NCBI GenBank assembly: GCA_037954015.1 | Contig: CM075694.1 | Span: 14,822,001-14,886,000, forward strand | Source: Psophocarpus tetragonolobus | Lineage: Eukaryota > Streptophyta > Magnoliopsida > Fabales > Fabaceae | DNA: 64,000 nt | Direction of reading: 5' to 3' | Part shown: piece by piece, positions 1 through 13,559 of the stretch | Numbering within the stretch: position 1 is the first letter of the stretch | Layout of the letters: each line of letters starts with the position of its first letter | Made by a program: the position numbers and the translations under genes | Notes under the pieces: generated by a model | Database searches by the model: none | What the model was told of the DNA's origin: nothing | Seen by the model: the letters and a program-made list of their open reading frames with translations, nothing else

Positions 1-16
1 AGTTAATTTTTTATAC

Positions 17-3000
17 CTTGAGTAAGGTTGCCACCAAGCAAAACAGTCATACAAGGAATTGTACCGTCCCTAAAACAATAATTTCAGTCTCAATAAACTA
101 TGTTATTAAAAATGAAAGAGGAACAACAAAAAGCCTTGCATAAACAAGAGATAGTAAATCAATAGACTTGAACATACCCCATAAATAAGTCTTGCTAACA
201 CATCTCTGAGTCAAAATCATAAGATATCTAGTCCATGAGTGTCTTCATATATAATGCTAAATCCATAGTTATTAAAATTCGGACCAGCCAATCGGACAAA
301 AATCTAAAGAATCATCAGCTATTCGTTTTTCTTAGTTGATCATACCTGTGGCCAAGCTGGACCAAATCGGTTGAACCAACCGGTTTTGTTAATAACCGAA
401 AAGCAGTTAAACCGAACTGGTTTGCTAGGTTTTTTTTTAAAGAAAATTATTCAATTTAGATAATATATCACTTGATAGAAAAATGAGTTGGATCTATAGA
501 AGAAACATTGATTTAAATCCAAAATTGATAATTTAAAATAATTAAATTTTAATTTTAGATGTTAATGATTTATAAGCTTTGTTTAAGATGATAATATTAT
601 TAATTTTTAATTTTGAAATATAAATATATTATTTTTAATTTTTTAATATAAATCTCAACTAATAATCATCCTGTCCAATTACTAGCTTAATTTATTCATT
701 CTTATCCAATGCGAGACTTTCTATCACACATGAAGTCAAGAAGATCATTGTTTAGTAATCTCTTTCCCTTTCTCGCAGGACTAAAAACATTCATCTTAAT
801 ATTGTGTAGCTACATCTCTTTCCCTTTCTCGCAGGACTAAAAACATTCATCTTAATATTGTGTAGCTACACATTTCAGTTTCCTTTCTTGTTAAAAAAAA
901 AAAAAAAAAAAAAACACGGTAGAATATTGGGACATAGGTTTAATGAGAAAAAAAAAATGCATACCCCATCAATCGAATTGAGTCTTGAATCACTCGTAGT
1001 GGAGCATCCTGCCCTATTATTAGGTTCCTTAGCCAGTTAACCCCACCAAAGAGAAAACCTAAAATCTGATCATGAAAGCAGGTAAAATTTCTCAGGATCA
1101 TTTAAGTTAACAGTTAAATAATCAAATTAAACAAAGAAGTATATTTATTGCTGAAGACTAAGGAACAAATTTGATTGAGAGAAAGAATGGGAAAGAAAGG
1201 AACTCACTGTAGCAATTGTTGGGGGTGACATTAGTTCTGCCAATATTTGGCCTAGAGTTTCCATCATTCTGCCACAGAAAGACCTTTCCACATTCATTGT
1301 TATAATAGAATTGCCTTGGTCCACAACCTGCAGTTTTGTATTCATTTTATGATCCAGCAAATTGTTAAAGATGTTTAATATATACTAATTTGAGTTTGAG
1401 TAAATAAAGACTAGAGTGAAAAATAATTTAATTGGAAGACATAGACAACATAAAAACTCATCATAGATTGTTATAAAATTAAAAATTGTTTACTTTTTGT
1501 AATAATTAATTCAAAATTCATATCTAGAAAAATTTCCAATTAGTTGATATAAATGTCTTTACATTGACATAATATCAAAATTAAACTGCATAGGAAGTTG
1601 TTGAAATTTTGATTTTCACTCATTGTTATTTGGTCAGGATATATATAAAGCCGCTTTCACTTTAAACATTCTAACATTTTGTTTCAATAAGATGTTTTCA
1701 AGCCAATATTTTCATATTCTGTCTACACAAACCTTGCAGTATATAGTACACTAATACTGCATGAAATCTTACAATTTGATTCTCAGTGTCTTCGGTGTAA
1801 CCATCATTCTGCTTGAGTAGGCGAGTTTCTGCCATAGCATCATTGTCTTTGTTAGGAATCCTTAAGATCTCAGCAGCTTCAGATGCCTTGTATCTCAAGG
1901 ATGCATTTCGCATTAGTTGATAAGTATAGGTCCAGATGAAGACACCACCTAGCTGCAATTAATAAAAGATGATAATATCATATACATGTTGAGATGGTGA
2001 AAGCAAATCAAGGGTGAAAATGAATGCATTACCGCCAAAGAGCAAAATGAATAAGAGAGAGCTCTGATGCGGCAATCATCAGGTTCACCAAATGGACCTC
2101 CTTTCTGATCACAGATAGCAGGGATAATTACGACAGGAAGGTTTCCCATGTTTCCTAAACAAAGAGGCACCCTTCAAATTAGATGTTTTTTTATGCAACA
2201 TTTATGAAAGAGAAGAGTGAAACAAAGAAAAAAGATGCATAAAAAAGGTAAAAACACGATATATGTTGACAACAGGACAATTTTTATAAACTATTTATGT
2301 TGACAACAGGACAATTTTTCACAACAGGATAAAGGGTTAGTAAGAGAAGTATTTGGTAAGTGTTTGGAAGGAGAGAAAAATGGAAGGATTGAGTGAGAAC
2401 AGAAATAAAAATTTACTAATGTAACAAAGCATGCATCCATTTCCAAGTACATTGTCCTTTTTCACTCTCATTCCTTCCAAATTTTACTCTTGCCCACCGT
2501 ACCACTACTTTGATGCTATGGTACCTGTTGAACATGAAGCAATAATAAGCCCTTGCACCTTCAAGTTTGGTTTTAGTACTTCTACAATTATCCATCCGAG
2601 AATCCCTCCAATTAAGAAGGTAAAACCAATGTTAACGGGCATAAACCACCTGCATTTATGAGTAAACAAGATATGGTTAACATTTCAGCATATACAAACA
2701 GGAAGAGTCATACCCCTTTCTCTCTTGTGCTTTTCAAATATTCATAAATGATCTCTCATAGCAAATTGACAGGGTAGCAAAATAAAAATTTGTGTTATAC
2801 GGCTATATAACTAACAGAACTAATTGCTTTGTAGTACCAATAGGAGAAGACCCTTTTGCTAATTTTAATAAGGTTTAACAACAATCTATGTTTAAGACTA
2901 TGCATCTCACTTTAATGATCACTCAAGCTACAATAGTCTTAGGATCAAACTACATTGGTTAGATAAAATTTTAGTAGAAATTAATTACTCTTGGTGAGAC

Positions 3001-3094
3001 AAAGGACTCCAAGTAATATCACCAAATATAAGGCTCTTTTGAGAAAATTTATTCCTAATTCTGTCTCAACAAAGATAAGCTGTTCTATTTATAA

Positions 3095-3140
<46 letters not shown>

Positions 3141-3837
3141 CTCTATACTGTGCTGGTAAAACATTCCTGTTACGCCTGAGTTAGGACTATGAATGGCTTA
3201 TTCCTTGTGTACCAAAATAGATATAAAGCTACCTTATTTTTCCTTTCATTTTTATTATTTGCTTTTTTCTTTTCCATGCCTAGAGAGTGACACATATTAG
3301 TTGATCACGTCATATACATAACGTAACAGAGGTCATAAATCAATATATCTATCAAGTATCAAAACTACCTCTTCAGAATCATTCTATTAAAATAAAAGCT
3401 GAACCAAAATTTGCTAAAGGAGTTGAAAAATTAATGAATGTGTACCATGATATCATATCGTCAAGAGAAACATGCTCGGCAAAACTGGCAAATATAAGGC
3501 AAGGAGTGAACGCAAGGAAGACAATCTGTATACACAAAATCAAAGAAAATAAAAATGTTTGGATAAGAATAAAGCAGAGTTTGTCCATAATTTGTAAAAG
3601 AAGAACAGGATGCAAGAGCATTGACCAAATTAGTATTATTAGTATCCATTACATTTTTAATAAAAACTTTTTTAATATTTAATTCAGCTAGTCTCGTACC
3701 TTGTTCAAGGATCTTCTAAAGTCTGCTGAAAGAAGATTGTTACAATATTCACTTGCCATAAAAGCTCCCACTGCACTGATAAGTAGGACTTCAATAACTG
3801 GCGCAGAAGCCACTGCCAATAATTCCCAAAACCCCAT
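17..3837 (-). CDS. PIN-LIKES (PILS) auxin efflux carrier family protein, 5' eight exons (3' end outside window)
   Basis: Eight exons join with GT-AG borders and consistent phase: 3837-3700, 3525-3446, 2649-2525, 2154-2033, 1952-1773, 1327-1208, 1065-965, 69-17. They give 919 nt, about 306 residues, without a stop. The start is the ATG at 3837 (MGFWELLAVASAPVIEVLL), the N-terminus usual for this family. Recognisable blocks in order: FTPCLIFASFAEHVSLDDMI, then a WWFMPVNIGFTFLIGG segment, GNMGNLPVVIIPAICDQKGG, LMSPPTIAT, and DGTIPCMTVLLGGNLTQG. Hydrophobic segments fit the Mem_trans (PF03547) membrane carrier fold, with the charged loop in the 180-nt exon. Known members sit in the ER membrane and control intracellular auxin; that role is family knowledge, not shown here. 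Members usually have about 400-420 residues, so roughly 100 are missing at the window edge. I do not assign a PILS number. Confidence 0.9.
264..680. repeat. Decayed MITE-like sequence in a PILS intron
   Basis: It begins with CATAGTTATTAAAA, the same terminus as the intact MITE at 5482-6083, followed by GGACC/CCGGTT-rich sequence of the same style (AACCAACCGGTTTTGTTAATAA near 375-396) and an AT-rich body. I cannot find the opposite terminus or a target duplication, so the right limit is approximate. It lies in the intron between the 965-1065 and 17-69 exons. Confidence 0.5.
759..870. repeat. 56-bp tandem duplication, two identical copies
   Basis: Copies at 759-814 and 815-870, each starting TCTCTTTCCCTTTCTCGCAG and ending TGTGTAGCTACA, with no difference that I can see. 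It lies in a PILS intron. A run of 22 A follows at 893-914 (a T run on the gene strand). Confidence 0.9.
3099..3139. repeat. (AT)n microsatellite
   Basis: An uninterrupted run of alternating A and T, about 41 bp, in the PILS intron between the 2525-2649 and 3446-3525 exons. Confidence 0.95.
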
Positions 3838-5100
3838 CTCTTTCTTTGGTTCTATTGTGTTGATCTCCTTCTCTTGTTTCTCAATATTACTGTTTTCTTC
3901 TAACGTTCTGTTCTATTCTTTAGGATAAATAAAAGATAATCTTAGAAAACAGAATAAGGATAATGACATTATACTAGTAACAGTCAATGTCATACTCATG
4001 TTAAGCAAGAAACAGTGGAATAAAAGAACAAAGTAAGCAAAGCAGGTGGGGAAGCACCAATCATTAAGGACTGGAGGTAACACCATTAATGATAACAAGT
4101 GGGGAACACACTTTTAGCAATTTAATTAACTTTATGTTGGAATTTAGCATAGGCTTGTTTACAAACATAATTGTCCACCTTGCTCACAAATGATATGAGT
4201 TAGTGTAAGTTTTGGTTTAAAGTTGGAAATGTGGTACACATGTTTCGATGCAAATTTAGCAAATTGAAAGCAAAAAATAAGAAAACAAGGGGATCCTGCT
4301 CTGTTGGCAAAAATTACTTCTGCCTCAAACACTGAAAAGTTACCAAACATGTACTTAGACATTTTTAACTCCCCTAGATCTTGAGAGTATACAGTGTTAG
4401 TATGAAGTGTATTTTAAATTATACTAGTTATTCCTAGGTTTCTTGAGATTACACATTACCTTTTCTTTTGTTAAAAATATTTACAACAACTAGATAGGGT
4501 GTAAATGCAAAGTTTTTCAAACAAATAAAAAAGGTTAGTATGTATAGAGATTTAAAAAAAGGGCATTGGAGAGAATTTGGCAAAAATTCAAGAGAAAAGG
4601 GACAATACTTCACATTGTTTACAACACTGTGACATGCAGAGGATTAAAATAAAGTATATAGATAACCTACCAAAAGGAATTACTGACCATGGAAAAATCA
4701 AATGAACGTTCAAGCAAGTGATTTCATCTTTACTATTGAAGCCAATCCGTTGGCAATTAGTAGCAGCACTAATGCCTAACATGTTTTTTCAAACCTGTTT
4801 AAAACATATTTTTAATGCAATAAGAATTTGAGATATTTACAATTCATATACATATTTATATATAATTAAGATAGGATTATTATAATCCACTGTCAAAGGG
4901 AGGAGGAGAATGAAGAAATATAATTTGAGAGAACATATAACAATCTATACAATGCATGCATGTCAAAGGAAGAGTTGTGATTGTATATTAAACCTGTGAA
5001 TAAATCAGAGAGACTAAGAACTTGTGTGAAGACGAGTAAGAGCCAATAAGTTTAAGAGTGACAGAAAGGAAGAAAAAGAGTTTTCTGTGATTGGTTGAGC
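3838..5100 (-). promoter_or_regulatory. Probable 5' UTR and leader intron of the PILS gene
   Basis: Directly upstream of the ATG is a purine-rich leader (3838 to about 3926) preceded on the minus strand by a T-rich stretch ending in AAAG, a possible splice acceptor. About 1 kb further up, a pyrimidine-rich stretch at about 4994-5100 ends in CACAG followed by GTTTAA, a possible donor, with a CCAATCA box near 5090. A non-coding first exon and leader intron would fit, but no TATA box is clear. The interval between (about 3927-4993) shows no coding signal on either strand. Confidence 0.3.
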
Positions 5101-5481
5101 AATTAGTGCTAACTGTTAAGTTGTTAAAATGAGTGTAGTTGATGTATCGTTATTTGCGGGTTGCCTCAAAGATGGTGTCTAAACATAGTTAGAAAACTTA
5201 GATGTATCCTCCTCTTTTATTTTATTTTTCAAATTATGTTTCTTGTTACTAATGTAGATCAAAATCAACCACACTGGTAGGTTAATTAGTTTTTAAGTCT
5301 ATGGATACAAACATTTTTGCAATATGGACTATGAGCCACAAAGTAAAAGGATTACTATAATAGCCAGATCAAAATAGAGGGTCCAGGAATCTTTCTCAGG
5401 AAAGAATTTGCAAGGTATTTCTATAATCTATTAAATTTTGAATTTCATCTGCGATGTGTCAATAAATGAAAGATTTTAGGC

Positions 5482-6083
5482 CATAGTTATTAAAATGGGT
5501 CCAGTGTTGGATTGGAAACCGGCTAGTCACACAACCTATCTGGATCGTATTTTAAATTGATTATGCAATCGACTTGGCTAATTCAGCTGAACCGGAAACC
5601 TGGTTTGATTAGCGTGTTAATCCGGTTTTTGACTTTTATTTAGAAAATGTGAATTTTAATAAAAAAAATAGCATTCCTGAAAATTATATCATAGATTTTA
5701 AAATTATTTAGTAAAATAACTTACCACTAAAGCATAATAATTAATTAGTAGTTTATAGATAAAAAAGAAACAAGTATAGTTTAATTTGATAAAATTCTAT
5801 TACTCAAACTATATTTAATATAAGTTTACGTGTCTAATAATTAGAATTTATAAGTTGAAGTATTGGTTTTCTTAAAATATTTTTTAACTATTAATTTAGT
5901 CAATTAAACTTGAAGAACTCATAAACTTAAATTAGAGTATAAATTAAAAAATATTTAATAATTATATTTTTATAATTTTTAATATATGTTAAGCTAGGTA
6001 ACTCATGACTAACTAGTTCAACCATTCACTCATTAACTCACTTTGTCGAGTGATAAATGATCAAACCAGTTTTAATAACAATG
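5482..6083. mobile_element. hAT-type MITE, 602 bp, with perfect 8-bp target duplication
   Basis: The termini are CATAGTTATTAAAA on the left and TTTTAATAACAATG on the right, a 14-bp inverted repeat with one mismatch. The octamer TTTTAGGC stands immediately on both sides (5474-5481 and 6084-6091), the 8-bp duplication typical of hAT elements. The inside is AT-rich and has no coding sequence. A decayed relative lies at 264-680, and a possible fragment (FATCAAACCGGTCGG-like text) at 33360-33440. Confidence 0.85.
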
Positions 6084-6091
6084 TTTTAGGC

Positions 6092-8340
6092 AATTAATTA
6101 TATCCTTAAGGAGGCAAACTCCTAGCACCAATTAATACATGTTGAGGACTAGTTTGGTCTTTTGTTTTCTTTTTCTTTTTCATTTCTTTGTTCATTTTTA
6201 GAATATATTTTCCTTTTATTTTATTTATTTTTAAATTTATCATGTGGGAACGCAGGGTTATATTGCCTAGATCACTTGTGCTTGTTGTAATAATTTATTT
6301 AGAAAATAAAATATGAATAATGAAGTGTAATTTATTAATTTGTGTTTATTAAAATAAATATATTTTATAAAAAAATAAAATAAATGTGGATGAGGATCTT
6401 GTAAGAAGGTTTGAAGGTTAAGTCTAAGTTTGGTGTTAGAAGCTCAAGTCAATGGTTAACCTAGAGTAAATAAGAATTGTTAGGGTATTACATTTCATTT
6501 GTGTTTTGGTTTCTAATAGTTGAGAAAAAGTTGCAAATGAAACTTTGTTGGGGGAAAATTATTTTGCATGTGGCATATAAAGGTGAAATATCAAATTATT
6601 TTGCATCTAGCATATAAAGGAAACAGGTAGTGAAGCAATCCTAAGCTTATGAAAGTTTTGTGTATGCTTTTGAAAGGTTATGAACACTATAAGTGATTTC
6701 AATTTAGTGGCTTAGAATGAGCTTCGTGACGTGGAAAAGCAACATAGTAAATCAAATATCAGAGCAATAAACACCAATAATATACAACAAAAATGGATGC
6801 ACGGTGATATGTGGGATTCACACTAGGTTTCATCAATTCTTTTTTTCTCTCGTAGTGTTTACTTATGTATTTCTTACTCTAATGAGTTTTTATCACACCA
6901 TAGTCTGACATATTTCCACTAAGTTTAGTGATACACAATGGGCCAACATATTTGGGTCTTTCTCTATATAGGAAGAGAACCCAAAATTCCAACACTATGA
7001 AGGGTTAAGAGGACCTTAAGGGTGAAAATCTGTATAAAAATTGTAACACTGAGGTCTATGAGACGATGCCTACTTTTCTACACTCCGTCAATTACTTGAG
7101 ACCCTATCAAGCACAATCATGCTATGATAATATGAAGGATCATGCTTGGAAAGCATGGTCGTGTTTGTCTATTACACAACTTTCAATTTGATATCCTATA
7201 AAGCTTAGTTGTACTAAGTTAGTTTTCATAGTTATGCTTGGAAAACATGGACATTCTTATTTTGCGTACCTTTTTTCCACTTCCAGAATTCAAGATCATG
7301 TCAGTACGATCGTGCTCTATTCAGTATACCCTATTGGTTTTTCTAACAATGTTTATGAACATTAGACACACAAAAGAGTGGTAAACTAATAAAATTTGAG
7401 AAAGTGTTTCTCGTTAAAGTTGTACTCCTAAATATTATCTAATCAATGACCTTGAATTCACTTAAAAGGGAGATCTAGAACTGAAATTATTATCAAATTA
7501 GCAACCAAGGATCAAGTTGTCAAAAATTACATGACATATTTATATTTCCTCTAATTTTTGGCATAGTAAAAGTTAGATCTGGTTCTTGAGGTAACTAATG
7601 CATTGAATTTTTAGCTATTTTTAGGTTTCATTTTAATTAGGATTTTATTTATTTGTATGTTATTTTTAGGTATAGTCTTTTCATTTTAGGTATCTTTTAT
7701 TTTATTTTAGAACTTGTCATGCTTTTAATATTTTTGGTGTTTTAGGATATGATATACTAATATTTGAGGTGTTCTTAGACTGATTTGGAGCATTAGAGTG
7801 AAACCTGGAATTTTAAAGACAAATCTAAAGAAAATGGAATTAATTAATAAAATTTAGGAGATTGTACTCTAATGCAAAATATGCACTCATTTGTGTAATC
7901 AATCTAAGTTATTTTATTTTTGGGTTGAGACGTTTAGGAAGTCCACTAATTTAAATAGAAAATTTTCTTCTGAAACACAGAGGCTATAGTAATGACACTA
8001 GAAGAAGCCTTATTCTTTCCCTTCTCTCTTTGTTTCTAGGTTTGATTTTTATGTCCTTTTTATTTTCTTGTTTTGGTACTCACGACTATGCACAAATATA
8101 ACCTTTTTATTTTAGGATTGAGGTTTAGCCTTCAACTCTATTGAGGATAAATTAAGTATTTTTATGTTTTTATTCTCTATTACTTTTACCTATTACTTTT
8201 ACCAATATGTTTGATCACCATTTTTGTAATCATACATATATTAGAAGAAAATGATAGAAAGGTGAATTTAATTGTTGGAACTCTAGAGAGAAACTTAGGA
8301 ATTAAATCGCAAAAGAAGGATGACTTTTTGAAGACTCAAT
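6092..8340. other. Intergenic AT-rich DNA, no gene seen
   Basis: No open frame of note on either strand. The 7130-7330 part holds degenerate repeats of a TGCTTGGAAAGCATGG-like phrase and GATCGTGCT text of the kind found in legume LTRs, but no termini, primer site or coding motif can be tied to it. Confidence 0.5.
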
Positions 8341-8349
8341 AAATAAACA

Positions 8350-10920
8350 AAGAACTTAATGGTTTAATTTAAAATAGTTAGCTACGACTAGGTGTGAAAC
8401 CCCTACAATTTACAATATCTTTTTTTAATTATGTTTTGTGAACTATATTTTACTACCATTTGCAATATCTTTAATTTTACTCTGATTTAAATATCAAATT
8501 ACTAGCAATTATATCTTTACCAGATGCATAGTCTTTTGGGAGAAAACAACTTTATATTATTACTTGAGGACACTATACACTTGTGGTTTTCTCACATTAA
8601 ATTTTTGGCATAATTGTCAAGGAATGTGTTCTTGGTTTCGTGATATTTGCTTTTTAATTTTAATTAATTTGAGATTTTATATTTAATTCTGTTTTATTTA
8701 TTTTATTTTTGTTCTTTATTTTTTTATTTAATTTTTATTTATTTCTTTCCTTTTATTTTTTTAATTATGTTGTTTCTTTCCTTTTTCAGACACCCATGCA
8801 AAGTTTGTAATTTGAGAAACAATTTTTTTAGAAAGTTGCATGGTCATGCAATTCAATCGCACCACCGGTGCAAAAAAACAAATTATTTTTTTCTATTTTT
8901 ATCTTCTTTTTTTTTCTTCTCTTTTGTAATATTTCATTTTGTACTTTTTCTTTTCATATTTTCTTTAAAATTATTTTCTTCTTTTAATCTTTTTCTTCAC
9001 TGCCACTTTTTTACTTTTATATCTATACAACCTCCACTTCCACTTCTATTAATCTTGTCTCATTCTCTTACTTTTAGATTTACATTAGAAACAATGTAAC
9101 TTTAAGCTTGGGGTTAGTTAGATTTTTAATTCATGCATTTTTTTACCTTGTTTTAGGACTTCTAATTTTTGCATTCGTATTTTGCAATTGTTGTTGAACA
9201 ATCTCAATTTTGTGTATTTCTGTGTTACTTACATTATTGAGATCATTAAATAGGATGCTTGGTATTTTTAAGATGTGCAATATGGATTGATCTCTTTGGC
9301 AAGTTGAAAAATTAGCATTGTTTTTCAATGTCATGCTTGAGGTGAATTTATTCATAAGTGTGAGTTTTGAGGCATAGGGTACATCTAAATCCCAGAAATT
9401 TTATTTTTCTTGAGTGTGATCTCTTGCATTTTCTAGAACATGCTTTGAAACCATGGTTAAAACTTGTTTTCTTTCAAATATGGTGAATATGATAAAGGCA
9501 ATTAGGATTTTTCTTTTAAACCACTTACCTTGTGAAACACTTTACCCATTAGTTTCCCCATTGAACCAAACACTTTTAATTTTCTTGGTGCCTATGTTAA
9601 TATTTTCATTTGTCTAAGCACCTTATTAAAAATGTATTTGGCAACTTGTGTGTGGAGTGTTAATGTGGACATGTTGTTATATACAAAGTGGTTGATAATA
9701 TTTTAGCACCTATATATGTATAAGAAAAGGAAAAAAAATGAGATAGACTCCAAACATATGATTGGGACCAAAAGATAAAATAAGGATCCCAATAAATAAA
9801 TAATAAAAAAAGGTATGGCTAGGTGATTATTGTAGTAGTATATGCAAAAGAATTAAATCAATTTTGTTTTTTGTTTACCTTGAATTATACTTCCATCTTG
9901 TTGCTTTATGTATTTTTTTATAGGTACTAAGATTGATTTGTAGTCAATTGTGTGTTTTCTTTTTCTTTCTTGTTCCCACCTATAATTTCACCTTGGTCGC
10001 ACTACATCCCAACTAAAGACTTGTGATTTGTCTTGGTTGAAAAAGTATCAAAGTAGAGATAAAGTTTTTCACCAAGCCTATGGTAAGATGTTTTCTATGA
10101 GAAAAATGAGATGAATTGTTTTTGTCCTAAACAATTGAGAATTATGAGTTGAGTGAATTTATCACATTGAGCATTAGTTTTACGAGAATTGTCTCTAATT
10201 GGACATGATTAAGATTTCTTATACATAATTATTCTCTATTGCATTTGTTTATCCTTCATTGGTGTCCTATTTTGGTTATTTCCATTTTATTTTGAGAAAC
10301 AATGATTCCTTAAGGGCAAGTAAGTTTTAAATTGGACATGATTGATTTCATGTACATAATTATTTTCTATTGCATTTGCTTGTCATTCTTTGGTGTTCTA
10401 TTTTGGTGATTTCAATTTTAATTGAATTACAAAGAACTTAATGAGCATAATTGAACCTAGCTACCATGAAAGTAGAGATTAATTAAGTTAGATACATTTT
10501 CATGCCTTGATAGATGACAAAAGTTACCTTATGTTAATTCACCTTTATAGATAACCAATAGGAATATAAAGGGTAATTAAAATTGAATCAATACGCAATC
10601 ATGGTGTGAAACCCCTGATCTTAGAAGTTTTCTAAATTTGAATTTGCAATATCTTAAATTATCTTTTTTTTATTTAATTTGATCTTTCCTATATTTTACT
10701 CAATTTGCAATATTTTTCTTTTGAATTATGTTTTCTGAATTATCTTGAATTACATTTTACTATGATTTGCAATATATTTAATTTTACTCTAATTTAATTA
10801 TCAAATTACTAAAAATTATTTCTTTACCAAACACATAGTCGTTCTTGTGGAGAGAATGATTTTATATTATTACTTGATGACATCGTACACTTGCAGTTTT
10901 CTCACATAAGTAATTGTCAA
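8350..10920 (+). mobile_element. Decayed non-coding retroelement-like block with diverged direct repeats
   Basis: Two similar stretches, about 8350-8615 and 10430-10915, share GTGTGAAACCCCT, then an AT-rich body, then a TACACTTG(T/C)(G/A)GTTTTCTCACAT end. After the first copy comes AAATTTTTGGCATAATTGTC, which resembles a worn form of the TTTTTGGCGCCGTTGCC phrase at the 5' leader of Athila/Tat-type Ty3 elements. Near 9107 AAGCTTGGGGTTAG resembles the phrase that often follows their polyprotein. No gag or pol codons are left between them. I read it as a deleted LTR element with weak LTRs; it could also be a different repeat with similar text. Confidence 0.4.
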
Positions 10921-11046
10921 AGTTATAGATTGAGCATAAATAATAAAGATAATACGGATGAATACATATTACACTAAAGCATATTTTATTAACTATATGG
11001 GTTCGCCTATAAAAAAATCATATGGGTTGACCCAAGAGGTAGTGAT

Positions 11047-12010
11047 AAGATGACAACATGGTACGGGTGAGTAATACTGAATCATTATTCACCTACCAGA
11101 TAAATAATCATCTCGTACTTACCTCAATTATCCACATGAATATCAATTAGTAGATATCCACATTTTTTAAGGATAAAATATGTTTTGCGTTTCTAAAACA
11201 TTCTTGATATATTAAATATGTCCTTTAATATTTTTTGTCTTTATTTGGTCCTCTAACTTTAAAATATATTACTTTTAGTCCTCTAAGTATTTTAGATGGC
11301 ATTTTTTAGAGATAAAAAATTATTTAGATAGCGTTTGAAAAATAAAAAATGATATATTTCAAAAATAGAGGGAGCAAAATAATACTAAAAAATTTTAGAG
11401 ATGTATTTAATACATTAAGAATTTTCTACAAAACTAAGACATATTTTACCCTAGATATTCACAAATATTTGTGAATATTTAAAAATAAAAAATAGTTATA
11501 AATTTTTCAAAAATAAAATATTATAATTTTATTTTTGTAATATTTTCTTTAATAAAAATGGTTTTAATAATGGTTAAAACTAAAATTATTAAAATATTCT
11601 ACACAATTAAAAATATCCACAGTTACTTAAAAATAAAAATGAATAAAAATTATTTTATGAGTTCCAAATAAAATTATTTAAAAGTTCCTCTAATACATAA
11701 ACTTAAATAAGATTATATTAAAATATAAGTCTAAATAAAATTGAAGCCTCGCATATAAATATAAAAATATAAGTATTTTAATTTTAATGGGTAACAAGCA
11801 GCGCTTGTTAACAAATTGGTATGAAAATATATGTAATTGTAACCACTAATCGCGAGTATTATTACAGATATTTGTATTCTATGCACTGCGGATTTTATTC
11901 ACATGTACAGTTTTTTTTTTTTTTTTCAACCTACATATTGCCTTGTGCCCTTAATTAAGTGGTCATATTCACGTCCTAATAATATTCATTTGCATATGAG
12001 GCAAATTATG
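11047..12010. repeat. Left copy of a ~0.9-kb dispersed direct repeat
   Basis: Compared with 15320-16235 the two match over most of their length: shared blocks include AATATCAATTAGTAGATAT / ACATTTTTTAAGGATAAAAT, TTTAAAATATATTA, CAAATATTTGTGAATAT (a palindrome), TTATTTTATGAGTTCCAAA and GATATTTGTATTCTAT. This copy starts near AAGATGACAACATGGTACGG, close to the terminus of the element at 37165. No coding content. Confidence 0.7.
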
Positions 12011-12019
12011 TTGAGAAGA

Positions 12020-13480
12020 AGAAAAAAAAATACTTATATTGTAAATATTGTTTGAAAATTCTTTTAAAGATGTGAACCTGGAAAAAAAAATTCTCCATAT
12101 TTAGGGAAGTGTTGTTCAAAATTAAAAGCAAAAAAAATAATGTTACTTATTTGATTTGGTTTTACTTTTTAGTTTTAAAAAAAATTAAAAATAGTTTTCA
12201 AAAATTGTTTTCTAAACAAAAATTGTTTAATAAGTATTATTTGAAAATATTTTTGAAGATGTAAAAATAAAAAAAGTTATTCATATTTATGAAAATGTCA
12301 TTAGTGAAAAACAAAAACAACAAATTCAAAACAAAAATATAAAACTAAAAATAAAAATAATTATGCATGTTTGACAACAGTTTTATAAAACTGTTTTTAG
12401 TATTTTGGTATTAAAAATTTTAAAATTTCTTTTGGTTAGTGTTTTCTTAAAACGATTTCTGAAAAATATTGCTGATTTTTTAGTTTTTAAAAACAAAAAA
12501 AGAGGAACAATTACAAGTAGTTTTGTAAGTAGTTTTACTTTTTATTCTTTTTTAAAAAAAAAACTCAAAATACAATAAGAATATGTTATTCTTTTTCTAT
12601 TCATTAATGGTATTTCCATAAATATGAATCATTTTTTCATTTTCACATCTTCAAAACAGTTTTCAAATAATAACTACTAAATAAAACAATTTTCATTAGG
12701 CCTTCATTGGCTTAGTTTTGTTTTTTAATTTTTTTAAAATATTTTTTAAAAATAGTTTTCAAAAACTATTTTTGAGAAGAAGAGGGAAAAAAAATTTGGT
12801 AATACCAAACTGTTTTTTTTTTCTCTTCTTCCAGAAAGCAAATCTTGAAAACTATTTTTGAAAACTATTTTCAAAAATTAAAAAAAATTAAATCAATCAA
12901 GCCCTATTTTAAAAACTAAAAGACCAAAACTATTTTTGAAAACTATTTTAAAACAACATTAACCAAATGATTTTTTTAGTTTTTTTATAGGTCATATAGT
13001 AGTTGTTAATATATTAATTTTTTAGTTTTTAAATACTTAAATACTTAAAATAGTTTATAAAACTCCAATGCTTGTTTTTTTGGAGTTTTACAAATTTGTT
13101 TTTATTATTTTAGTATCTAAAACTAAAAAACTTGTTTAATTACTATTTTCTTAAAATAATTTTTAAAAACAATTTTAGTTTTCTAAAACTAAAAAAGAGA
13201 AACAATTGTCAGTAGTTTTGTTTTTTCAATTATGTATTTTTGTTTTGAAAACTCAAAACACAAGTAGAATAAATTATTTCTTATTTTTCATTAATGACAC
13301 TTATTTCGTAAATATAGACAATTTTTTTGTTGTCATTTCTCCAAAACAGTTTTCAAATAACATTTACCAAACAAACTATTTTTCTTCTTCCTAAAAACAA
13401 TTCTTAGAAACTACTTTTCAAAATTATTTTCAAAAACTAAAAAACAAAACAAAATCAATCAAACCCTACTATTTTTTTAT
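12020..13480. repeat. Cluster of hAT-like MITE copies (GTGCTTGTTTGG family), nested or abutting
   Basis: At least four pieces of one family lie end to end in both orientations. Diagnostic phrases recur: TTTTATAAAACTGTTTTTAG, TTTTCAAAAACTATTTTTGA, CATTAATG with AATATGAA, and ACATCTTCAAAACAGTTTTC. One inner piece near 12702-12905 carries inverted halves and ends in TCAATCAAGCCCTA. Compare the complete copy at 47468-47874. No genes. Confidence 0.7.
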
Positions 13481-13559
13481 TTTTTTTTAACAAAAATATA
13501 GAAAAATGTTAGTTGTTAATATATCAGTTTTACTAGTGGAGGAATTTGAACCTCGATCT

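Noticed and set aside
858..1040. Plus-strand 60-codon frame
   Set aside because: It is the shadow of the PILS exon 965-1065 read from the wrong strand, plus a poly-A run coding for Lys.
8767..9099. 110-codon frame
   Set aside because: T-rich low-complexity text giving Phe/Leu/Ser runs; no family feature and it lies in a decayed repeat block.
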